From: an uncultured Collinsella sp. | GTDB taxonomy: Bacteria > Actinomycetota > Coriobacteriia > Coriobacteriales > Coriobacteriaceae | Assembly: GCA_900541675.1 (NCBI GenBank) | Contig: UQKU01000002.1 | Coordinates: 56,273 to 120,272 of the forward strand | Length of the DNA: 64,000 nucleotides | Direction: 5' to 3' | Shown: in pieces, positions 51,501-58,793 of the stretch | How positions within the stretch are numbered: position 1 is the first letter of the stretch | Layout: each line of letters opens with the position of its first letter | The notes under the pieces: model-generated | Told to the model about the DNA's origin: nothing | The model's database searches: none | Seen by the model: only the letters and a program-made list of their open reading frames with translations | Translations under genes and position numbers: made by a program

Positions 51501-51810
51501 TTGCCAGCTCGACGGCGGCATTCAGACCGGTCTGGCCGCCCAGCGTGGGCAGCAGTGCGTCCGGTCGCTCCTTCTTGATCACACGCTCGATAAATTCGGC
51601 GGTGATGGGCTCGACATAGGTGCGGTCGGCCAAGCCCGGGTCGGTCATGATGGTCGCCGGGTTCGAGTTGACCAGGATGACCTCAAAGCCATCCTCCTTG
51701 AGCACCTTGCAGGCCTGGGCGCCGGAGTAATCGAACTCGCAGGCCTGGCCAATGACGATGGGGCCCGAGCCAATGACGAGGATACGCTTGATGTCGGTAC
51801 GTTTAGGCAT
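48496..51810 (-). CDS. carB: Carbamoyl-phosphate synthase large subunit
   Basis: 1104 residues, slightly longer than usual. Two ATP-grasp halves: [29 protein letters not shown] and [29 protein letters not shown] mark the starts of the two repeats; [24 protein letters not shown] and [25 protein letters not shown] are the metal-binding parts. A C-terminal MGS-like domain follows ([38 protein letters not shown]). It makes carbamoyl phosphate for pyrimidines and arginine. It is 98 bp after carA; its tail sits in the nested inverted repeat. Confidence 0.97.
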   Translation of the reverse strand: [1104 protein letters not shown]

Positions 51811-51850
51811 GTTTAAAACCTCCTAGAGAGGCTGACTCAATGTTTTGAAA

Positions 51851-51998
51851 AAGTCAGCGAGGGTGCAGCTGGTGCATCAGGTTGCCGTGATGCGAGGGCG
51901 CGCTGGGCTTATGCCCGCGCGTCCGAAGCAGAACGGCAAGATGATGTGCCAGATGCAGCCGCAGCGTCGACCGGTCCGCCGTTCGGTAGAACGGCGGA
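51851..51998 (+). ncRNA. Structured element, copy C, overlapping the 3' end of carA
   Basis: Same order of parts as 18448-18598: AAGTCAGCGA (51851-51860), long stem P1 (51861-51878 with 51943-51960, mostly paired with G-T pairs), AGG, stem P2 TTGCCGT/ACGGCAA, hairpin P3 of 8 bp plus a one-base bulge, 4 bp and loop TTAT, GAT, GCAGCGTCGA (51961-51970), end hairpin CCGCCGTTC/GAACGGCGG with loop GGTA. Stem sequences differ from the other copies but remain paired. It is antisense to the last 90 bp of carA. Confidence 0.65.
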
Positions 51999-53414
51999 AC
52001 CATCGTCGGCAAAGTTCCAGCCGGCAAGGCGGTCCTTGGCGGTATCGATGTCCAGATAGTTCTCCTCGCCGTCCATGAGTCGCGTAAAGGCGGTAAAGAG
52101 ATAGTGGGCATCGGTGGGGCCGGGCGAGGCCTCGGGATGGTACTGGACCGAGAAGCACGGCGCGTCGAGCAGCTGGATGCCCTCGGCGGTGCCGTCATTG
52201 AGATTCACATGCGTCAGGCGAATGCGGCCGAAGCGCTCGTTCATCACGACCGGCGCGATACCGCGGCGCACCCAGGCGCGCAGATCGCCATCGGCCGCGT
52301 GCTCGGTCTCGCCGCCCGAAAGCTCGGGAACAAGCTTGCCCAAGCTGGGGAACAACAGGCCAAAGCCGTGGTTTTGCGCGGTAATCTCCACACGGCGGCT
52401 GACCAGATTCATAACCGGCTGGTTGCCGCCACGGTGACCGAATTTGAGCTTTTCCATCTGGGCGCCGCACGCCAAGCTGATCATCTGGTGACCGAGGCAG
52501 ATACCAAAGATTGGCACCTTGCCGATCAACTGCTGCACCTGCTCGTAGGTCTCCACCACGGCATCGGGGTCGCCGGGGCCATTGGACAAAAAGACGCCAT
52601 CGGGATTCATGTCGAGCACCTGACGCGCGGGCGTATCCCACGGCACGACGGTGAGGTTGCAGCCGGCACGGACCAGGCCCTCCAGGATGCCGCGCTTGAC
52701 ACCGCAGTCGTAGGCGACCACTTTGTGGCGGGCAGGAGCGACAGGGGCAAGCGCAAAGTCATGCGTAGCGGGCAGGTCGCTCGCGGCAAAAGCGTGGGGC
52801 TCAGGGCAGCTCACGGTCTTGACCAGGTTCTCGCCGACCAGCGTAGGCGCGGCGGACAGGCGCTCGGCAAGCTCGTCGACGTCAAAGATCTCCGTCGAGA
52901 TTATGCCCATCTTGGAACCGTTGTCGCGCAGGTGGCGCACGAGAGCGCGGGTGTCGACGCCCTCAATAGCGACGATGCCGTGTGCACGCAGGTACTCCGG
53001 CACGCTGACGGTCGAGCGCCAATTAGAAGGCGTGGCGCACATGTCGTGGACGACCATGCCGCGCATGGCGGGAGCGCTCGCGGGGCGAGCGGTATCGCCG
53101 GGGAAGGCCGACTGGACATCGGTCTCGTCAATGCCGTAGTTGCCGATCTGCGGATAGGTCATGATTACGATTTGGCCGGCATAGCTCGGGTCGGTCATGA
53201 CCTCAAAGTAGCCTTCGAGCGACGTGTTAAAGCAGACCTCGCCGGTTGCGGTACCCTCGGCACCGCATGCACGGCCATAAAAAATGGTCCCATCCTCAAG
53301 ATACAGGATGCAGGGACCGCAGGTGCCCTTGCTGGTTTTAGCCAGCATACGCTGGCACAGCTCGCTGGGCGCGACGGTGCGGGCGGCAGCGCCCGCAATA
53401 TGGTTGTTCGCCAT
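51909..53414 (-). CDS. carA: Carbamoyl-phosphate synthase small subunit
   Basis: 501 residues from ATG 53414 (GGAAGGAGA upstream). The N-terminal CPSase domain has ILYLEDGTIFYGRACGAEG and FNTSLEGYFEVMTDPSYAGQIV. The class I glutaminase has nucleophile Cys in FGICLGHQMISLACG and His/Glu in YHPEASPGP. It provides ammonia to CarB. It is longer than typical CarA: about 35 extra N-terminal residues and 45 extra C-terminal ones (beyond LMDGEENYLDIDTAKDRL). The last 29 residues are read through element C, which suggests the element was inserted and replaced the original stop. Confidence 0.95.
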   Translation of the reverse strand: MANNHIAGAAARTVAPSELCQRMLAKTSKGTCGPCILYLEDGTIFYGRACGAEGTATGEVCFNTSLEGYFEVMTDPSYAGQIVIMTYPQIGNYGIDETDVQSAFPGDTARPASAPAMRGMVVHDMCATPSNWRSTVSVPEYLRAHGIVAIEGVDTRALVRHLRDNGSKMGIISTEIFDVDELAERLSAAPTLVGENLVKTVSCPEPHAFAASDLPATHDFALAPVAPARHKVVAYDCGVKRGILEGLVRAGCNLTVVPWDTPARQVLDMNPDGVFLSNGPGDPDAVVETYEQVQQLIGKVPIFGICLGHQMISLACGAQMEKLKFGHRGGNQPVMNLVSRRVEITAQNHGFGLLFPSLGKLVPELSGGETEHAADGDLRAWVRRGIAPVVMNERFGRIRLTHVNLNDGTAEGIQLLDAPCFSVQYHPEASPGPTDAHYLFTAFTRLMDGEENYLDIDTAKDRLAGWNFADDGSAVLPNGGPVDAAAASGTSSCRSASDARA

Positions 53415-53551
53415 AGTTCTCCTTCCCGGTCTCACAGGACCGGCTTAAAGGTGTGTAGTTAGGCCTCGCGGTATTCTAACCGCAAGCATCGCCCATGGCA
53501 TTAATTACATAGAATTGTTTACAAAATGATAATTATGACTTCCTGTGCATA

Positions 53552-53658
53552 ATGATTTTTCTGGGACGGGGATTAAAAAATTATTCTGAGAGCAGGGCTT
53601 TGTCGCCAACTGCATACATGACAGAATGATTTTTTAATCCCCGTCCCAGAAAAATCAT
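53552..53658. repeat. 37-bp near-perfect inverted repeat with GGGACGGGG core
   Basis: Bases 53552-53588 and 53622-53658 are reverse complements with one mismatch, around a 33-nt loop. Each arm contains TTTTTCTGGGACGGGG, similar to the GGGACAG elements. It lies between carA and the membrane-protein gene at 53712, upstream of carA. No gene lies in 53436-53711. Confidence 0.85.
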
Positions 53659-53687
53659 CCCGCGTGGGCTTGCGGCTCACGCGGGAT
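53657..53687 (-). terminator. Terminator of the 53712-54677 gene
   Basis: ATCCCGCGTG pairs with CACGCGGGAT; on the minus strand the run TGATTTTTC follows. Partly shares bases with the inverted repeat next to it. Confidence 0.75.
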
Positions 53688-53711
53688 GGCATCGTTCTAT
53701 GTGGCTGCGGA

Positions 53712-54677
53712 CTACTTTTGCTTGTCCTGCTCCAGCAGCTCGGACGGCGTGCGATCGGGCTTTCCGCCGCGGAAGATCTCTCGACCGTGCAGACGATGCT
53801 CAAGATCGCGCTCGGCCTGCTCCTCCGTGATCTTGGTCTGGCTCACCACCGGGTCCTCGATCAGCGATGAAACCGAGTTGACCTGTTTTTGAATGCGCTC
53901 GGCAATGGTGTCGTCCATGCTTACGATGCGCATCTTCCAGTCGATACTCGTGGCGTTGGACGAGCTCTTGGTCCAAACGAACGTCAGGATGGCGCTTTGG
54001 TGCCCCTGAGCAGGAAACATGCCAAAGAAGGAATCATGCTGGATCCTGCTGTCCTCGTCGATATAGGCGTGAACGTTATACACCACACGGTCGATCTTGT
54101 CGTTGAGCAGGGCGTTGGTTGCGAGCGCCGCCGCCTGAATCTGACCGTTGGACAGCAGCTCGAGTTCATTGGCAGAAGACGTGTCCAGCACCGTCACCTC
54201 AACCGTGCCCGTGCGCTCATCTGCCTCGTCGACGGTAAAATCGAGCGGGAACTGCGTAAAGCCATTGCCCCATTCAAGTCCACCCTTGAGCGCGGTCGAA
54301 ACGGTATCCACCGAAACACTTTCGGAAAGGTTCGCGGTATTCAGACGTCGCATCACGCCGTAGCCAATCTGCATGCCCACAATCAGCACCAAAATGCCGA
54401 TAACCACGGCCATGGCGGTCTTCGTAATGGTATGGCTCACCTGCGAGCCCGAAGGGTCGTCCTCGGACAGCGGGTCGATATGTTTTGCCTGGCTCGCGCG
54501 ATCCTCGCTGCGCAGCCGCGCCAGCGTCGCCTTGTCGCCGCGCTTGACGGCGGCCTCTTTCTCGCGCATGCGCTCGGTGCGCTTTTTGGCGAGCGTAGGA
54601 TCCAAGACGCCGGATGCATCGATTTCGGAGAATAACTCCGTCACTTCTTCCGGAGTCAAAGGGTTCTTATCAGCCAT
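53712..54677 (-). CDS. Single-pass membrane protein of unknown function
   Basis: 321 residues. Acidic start MADKNPLTPEEVTELFSEIDASG, a basic helical segment, one membrane helix near residues 86-105 (MAVVIGILVLIVGMQIGYGVM), and a beta-rich extracellular part (GTVEVTVLDTSSANELELLSNGQIQAA, FFGMFPAQGHQSAILTFVWTKSS). The C-terminal 60 residues are charged. It is 19 bp after the ABC exporter gene and is probably co-transcribed with it. No family recognised. Confidence 0.7.
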   Translation of the reverse strand: MADKNPLTPEEVTELFSEIDASGVLDPTLAKKRTERMREKEAAVKRGDKATLARLRSEDRASQAKHIDPLSEDDPSGSQVSHTITKTAMAVVIGILVLIVGMQIGYGVMRRLNTANLSESVSVDTVSTALKGGLEWGNGFTQFPLDFTVDEADERTGTVEVTVLDTSSANELELLSNGQIQAAALATNALLNDKIDRVVYNVHAYIDEDSRIQHDSFFGMFPAQGHQSAILTFVWTKSSSNATSIDWKMRIVSMDDTIAERIQKQVNSVSSLIEDPVVSQTKITEEQAERDLEHRLHGREIFRGGKPDRTPSELLEQDKQK

Positions 54678-54696
54678 GATCTTCCTGTCATATCAA

Positions 54697-56469
54697 TCAG
54701 TCGAGCTCGTGCGCACGCGCACCTTCGAACTGCATTCGATAGTAACGGGCATAGGTGCCGCCACGGGCGAGAAGCTCCTCGTGCGTGCCACGTTCCACAA
54801 CGCGACCATGCTCAACGGTCGCAATCTCGTCAGCATGCTTAATAGTCGAGAGACGGTGGGCGATGATGATCGTGGTACGGCCGCGTGCCAGCTCTTCGAG
54901 CGACTCCTGCACCGCTTCCTCGCTCTCGTTATCCAGGGCACTCGTCGCCTCATCCAAAATAAGGATCTTGGGATTCTTGAGAAAAACGCGCGCGATGGCG
55001 ACGCGCTGCTTTTGACCACCCGAAAGACGGCTGCCGCGCTCGCCCACCACGGTGTCGTAGCCTTGCGGAAGCGATTCGATAAAGGTATCAATATTGGCGC
55101 GGCGGGCCGCTTCGGCGATCTCTTCTGCCGTGGCGCCCGGCTTGCCGTAGGCGATGTTCTCGCCGATCGTTCCATCAAACAGGTACACATCTTGCTGCAC
55201 CAGGCCGATGGCACGGCGCAGACTATGCTGCGTCACGTCGCGCACATCCTGGCCGTCGATGCTAATGGAGCCGGCGGCAACGTCGTAAAAGCGCGGCAAC
55301 AGCGAACAAGTCGTCGATTTGCCGCCGCCCGAGGGGCCAACCAAAGCGATGGTCTGACCGGGCTTGATGGACAGGTCCATGTGGTCGATAACAGGGCGTC
55401 CGTCGGCGCCGCGCTCGCCCAATTCAACATCCTCGTAGCTAAAGCACACGTCGCGGTACTCCACAGCACCAGCCGTCACCTGCAGATCCGCAGCACCCGG
55501 CTTATCCTGAATATCGGGGACAGTCGAGAGCACCTCATCCATGCGCTTAAAGCCGGCGATGGCTTTCTGATACGTCTCAGCCGAATTGACGAGCGTCTCG
55601 AGCGGCGTGCAGAACAGCGAAATGTAGAGTGCGAAGGTTGCCATATCGACCGCCTGCAGCTGACCCTGGGCAACGAGCCAACCGCCCAGCAGCACCACGA
55701 TCACATAAAGCACTCCCGAGAGCAGGCCATACGTCGCGGTATAGACGCCCATGGCGTGATACATGTTCTCCTTGGACGAAAGGTAGCGATTGTTCGAGGC
55801 GCGAAACTTAGAGCGCTCGGTCTGCTCATTGGCAAAGCTCTTGACCACACGCATGCCCGCCAGCGAATCCTGCAGCTGCGCGTTGATGCCGCTAATCTTT
55901 TTGCGGTTATCGCTAAAGACCTCGCGCATGCGCATATTCTGCCAAAACATAATGACCGCGAACACCACCGTCACCACAGCCATGGCGAGTGCGAGCACCG
56001 GCGCGATGGTAAACAGAATCACAAACGAGCCGATGATCTCGATACCGCAGATAATGATCCATTCGGGCACGTGGTGCGCCGCCTCGCAGATATCGAACAG
56101 GTCATTGACCACGCGGCTCATCATGTCGCCCGAGCTGTTGCGATCAAAGTACGCAAAGCTAAACCGTTCGTACTGATCGAACAGGTCCTCGCGCATTTTG
56201 GACTCCATGCGCGCGCCCATCACATGACCCCAATAGCTCACAAAATAGCGGCAGGCGCAGCGGATGACATACATCAGCACCAGTCCCACCGCGATCATAC
56301 CGAGCGCCTGCATAATGGCAGCCTGACCCTGGGTAAAGAGCCCGCCGGTCAGATTGCGCAAGATAATGGGGAACGCCAGGTCAATGGCGGCAAGCACCAG
56401 AGCACAAAGAGTATCAGCAACAAAAAGCCCCATCTGGGGCTTGTAATACGAAAGAAACCTCTTAAACAT
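54697..56469 (-). CDS. ABC exporter, fused permease and ATPase (MsbA/LmrA-like)
   Basis: 590 residues from ATG 56469. Six membrane helices (residues about 10-310) and a nucleotide-binding domain with Walker A GPSGGGKSTTC, Q-loop GLVQQDVYLFDGT, signature RLSGGQKQRVAIARVFL, Walker B ILILDEATSALDNE and switch His in IIIAHRLSTI. Works as a homo- or heterodimer; substrate unknown. The frame extends 33 codons to 56568 with its own GGAGGG, through element B; ATG 56469 begins the conserved protein, but the element hairpin lies only 10 bp upstream and may affect translation. Confidence 0.93.
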   Translation of the reverse strand: MFKRFLSYYKPQMGLFVADTLCALVLAAIDLAFPIILRNLTGGLFTQGQAAIMQALGMIAVGLVLMYVIRCACRYFVSYWGHVMGARMESKMREDLFDQYERFSFAYFDRNSSGDMMSRVVNDLFDICEAAHHVPEWIIICGIEIIGSFVILFTIAPVLALAMAVVTVVFAVIMFWQNMRMREVFSDNRKKISGINAQLQDSLAGMRVVKSFANEQTERSKFRASNNRYLSSKENMYHAMGVYTATYGLLSGVLYVIVVLLGGWLVAQGQLQAVDMATFALYISLFCTPLETLVNSAETYQKAIAGFKRMDEVLSTVPDIQDKPGAADLQVTAGAVEYRDVCFSYEDVELGERGADGRPVIDHMDLSIKPGQTIALVGPSGGGKSTTCSLLPRFYDVAAGSISIDGQDVRDVTQHSLRRAIGLVQQDVYLFDGTIGENIAYGKPGATAEEIAEAARRANIDTFIESLPQGYDTVVGERGSRLSGGQKQRVAIARVFLKNPKILILDEATSALDNESEEAVQESLEELARGRTTIIIAHRLSTIKHADEIATVEHGRVVERGTHEELLARGGTYARYYRMQFEGARAHELD

Positions 56470-56476
56470 AGTCACC

Positions 56477-56625
56477 TTACGCGGTTTTACCAAACCGCGT
56501 TTCGTCTCGACGCTGCAAGTGCTCCATTTGGACAATCTGGCCTTCAATCGTCGGTCGCGTATATCCATACGCTTCCCTCCTCTTTTAGGCCACCTTGTCT
56601 CAAATGGAGCACTTTCGCTGACTTA
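56477..56625 (-). ncRNA. Structured element, copy B, in the leader of the ABC exporter gene
   Basis: Minus strand, from 56625: TAAGTCAGCGA, stem P1 AAGTGCTCCATTTG (56614-56601) pairing perfectly with 56530-56517, CAAGG, stem P2 TGGCCT/AGGCCA, hairpin P3 GCGTAT-GGAT-ATACGC, GATTG, GCAGCGTCGAG, end hairpin ACGCGGTTT/AAACCGCGT with loop GGTA (56500-56479). The last 42 nt differ from copy A at 3 bases, whereas the stems P1 and P2 are unrelated in sequence. A possible start codon with GGAGGG lies in the P3 loop. Confidence 0.7.
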
Positions 56626-56653
56626 CACAAACCCGCGGGATCATCCCCGCTCG

Positions 56654-57349
56654 TTAAAGTTCCGCTCCACCCAAACGATGAGCAATGCTGTCGCAAGCCA
56701 AGGCACCCACAACGGTCTTGGCGTCTTCGATCTTGCCGTCGAGTACGGCGTCGATCAGCTCATGCAGTGGCACCAGGTCGACGTTGACAAACTCGTCATC
56801 GTCGGGGTCGGGCGCATCAAACTCGAGCTTGGTGGCCAGGTAGATGTGAATGATCTCGTCGCAAAAACCGCAGGTCGTGACAATCGACGTCAAAAAGCGA
56901 ATGCGACCAGCCCTAAAGCCCGTCTCCTCATGCAACTCGCGCTTGGCGCAATCGAGCGGGTCCTCGCCCGGATCGAGCTTGCCGGCGGGAATCTCGACCG
57001 TCACGCGGTCGATGGCGGTGCGATACTGACGTACCAGCACGATCTTGCCACTCTCGGTCAGTGCCACAACGGCCGCCGCACCCGGATGGCGAACGATATC
57101 GCGGGCGCTGCGGTGACCGTTGGGCAGCTCAACCTCAAGACGGTGGACGTCGAGGATCTTGCCCTTCCAGGCGCACTCCTCCGAAAGAATCTTCTCGTGC
57201 AGCAGGGCGTCATGCGGGTCGTCGTCGCCCAGCACCAGCTCCGGCTCGTCAGCGACCTCGCCACCAGGCTCGCCCTCGGCGTGTCCACACATGCGGCCGT
57301 CTTCCTCGACGATCTGCGCGTCCACGAGCTCTTCGTTCTTCTCGTCCAT
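56654..57349 (-). CDS. Nudix hydrolase, ADP-ribose pyrophosphatase type
   Basis: 231 residues. The Nudix box is complete: GKLDPGEDPLDCAKRELHEETG. The preceding IVLVRQYRTAIDRVTVEIPAGKLDPG is typical of ADP-ribose pyrophosphatases (NudF-like). An acidic N-terminal stretch of about 60 residues is unusual. ATG 57349 is eight bases from GAGAGGA, better than ATG 57358. It is 12 bp after purD on the same strand, so likely in one transcript. Confidence 0.88.
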   Translation of the reverse strand: MDEKNEELVDAQIVEEDGRMCGHAEGEPGGEVADEPELVLGDDDPHDALLHEKILSEECAWKGKILDVHRLEVELPNGHRSARDIVRHPGAAAVVALTESGKIVLVRQYRTAIDRVTVEIPAGKLDPGEDPLDCAKRELHEETGFRAGRIRFLTSIVTTCGFCDEIIHIYLATKLEFDAPDPDDDEFVNVDLVPLHELIDAVLDGKIEDAKTVVGALACDSIAHRLGGAEL

Positions 57350-57370
57350 CCGTCTCATTCCTCTCGGATT

Positions 57371-58675
57371 TTAGGCATCCCAGGCGTCACGGCCGCGCAG
57401 CGCACGCAGGCCAATGTCGTGGCGCAGGGTCTTGCCCTCAAAATCAATCTTCTCGCAGGCCTCGTAGGCAAGGTTGCGGGCGTTCTCAAACGTATTGCCC
57501 AGCGCGGTCACGGCAAGCACACGGCCGCCGTTGGTCACAAGCTGGCCATCAACCACGGCGGTGCCGGCGTGGTACACCGTCACGTTCTCCATGGCCTCGG
57601 CATCCTCGATACCGTTAATGACCTTGCCCTTCTCGTAGCTGCCGGGGTAGCCCGCGCTCGTCAGGACAACGGCCACGGCCCACTCGTCGCGCCAGTCGAG
57701 CTCAATCTGATCGAGCTCGCAGTTGGCGCAAGCCAGCATGACCTCGACCAGGTCGTTCTTAAGGCGCGGGAGCACGACCTGCGTCTCGGGGTCGCCAAAG
57801 CGGGCGTTGAACTCCAGCACCTTGGGGCCGGCGGGGGTGAGCATAAAGCCGCCATACAGGCAGCCGCGGTAGTCGATGCCCTCGGCAGCAAGCTCGGCCA
57901 CGGTCTGCTCCATGACCTTCACCATGATGGCGTGCTCCTCGTCGGTCACGATGGGCACCGGGCTGTAGACGCCCATGCCGCCCGTGTTGGGGCCCTTGTC
58001 GCCCTCGAGCGCACGCTTGTGATCCTGCGAGGTGGCCATGGGACGCACGGTCTTACCGTCGGTAAAGGCCAGCAGCGAGCACTCGGGGCCGGTCAGCATC
58101 TCCTCGATGACCACCGTGTTGCCGGCATCGCCAAAGGTGCCGCCAAAACACTCACGCACAGCCTCCTCGGCCTGCGAAAGCTCGGTTGCCACGATAACGC
58201 CCTTGCCCGCGGCAAGGCCGTCGGCCTTGACGACCAGCGGAGCGCCCTGCTCGCGCACATAGGCAAGAGCCGAAGCCTCGTCGGTAAATGAGCCATAGGC
58301 TGCCGTCGGGATACCGGCGCGCTCCATGAGCTGCTTGGAGAACAGCTTAGAGCCCTCCATCTGGGCGCCCTCGGCACCCGGGCCAAAGCACGGGATGCCC
58401 GCCGCGCGGACGGCGTCGGCAACGCCCGCCACGAGCGGAGCCTCGGGGCCAATCACCACGAGTCCGCATCCATGGCTCTGGGCAAACGCCGCCACGGCCG
58501 CAGGATCGCAATCGTCGAGAACCACGTTCTCGCCGCAGCTCGCGGTGCCGCCGTTACCCGGCGCGATGTAGAGCTTGCCGGCGCGCGGTGATGCTGCGAG
58601 CTTGGCTGCCAGAGCATGCTCGCGGCCGCCGCTGCCCAACAACAGGATGTCGATGGTTTGAGTGTCCGCCTTCAA
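57371..58675 (-). CDS. purD: Phosphoribosylamine-glycine ligase
   Basis: 434 residues. Motifs: ILLLGSGGREHALAAKLAASP, IGPEAPLVAGVADAVRAAGIPCFGP, APLVVKADGLAAGKGVIVA and KVLEFNARFGDPETQVVLPRL. ATP-grasp enzyme joining glycine to phosphoribosylamine to make GAR, the substrate of PurN. ATG 58675 is preceded by AGGAGGCA. Confidence 0.97.
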   Translation of the reverse strand: MKADTQTIDILLLGSGGREHALAAKLAASPRAGKLYIAPGNGGTASCGENVVLDDCDPAAVAAFAQSHGCGLVVIGPEAPLVAGVADAVRAAGIPCFGPGAEGAQMEGSKLFSKQLMERAGIPTAAYGSFTDEASALAYVREQGAPLVVKADGLAAGKGVIVATELSQAEEAVRECFGGTFGDAGNTVVIEEMLTGPECSLLAFTDGKTVRPMATSQDHKRALEGDKGPNTGGMGVYSPVPIVTDEEHAIMVKVMEQTVAELAAEGIDYRGCLYGGFMLTPAGPKVLEFNARFGDPETQVVLPRLKNDLVEVMLACANCELDQIELDWRDEWAVAVVLTSAGYPGSYEKGKVINGIEDAEAMENVTVYHAGTAVVDGQLVTNGGRVLAVTALGNTFENARNLAYEACEKIDFEGKTLRHDIGLRALRGRDAWDA

Positions 58676-58730
58676 GGGTGCCTCCTCTATGGATTACCGG
58701 CCCGCTCCGCGCGGGCCCATTACAAGCAAA

Positions 58731-58770
58731 TATACCCCTCGGCCGCCCATCTGGGCTGCAAAGGGGTATA
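58731..58770 (-). terminator. Terminator after purA
   Basis: TATACCCCT and AGGGGTATA form the base of a hairpin with inner pairing GCCC/GGGC. It lies 23 bp downstream of the purA stop. Confidence 0.7.
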
Positions 58771-58793
58771 TCGCAATAACCAAATAACGCCGA

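Noticed and set aside
48505..51816. 1103-codon plus-strand ORF opposite carB
   Set aside because: It is a mirror of the GC-biased third positions of carB; the translation is low-complexity and carB on the other strand is certain.
51845..52078. Plus-strand ORF over the carA end
   Set aside because: Arg-rich frame inside element C and antisense carA; the motif GCAGCGTCGA is in another frame than in copies A and B, so folding rather than protein is conserved.
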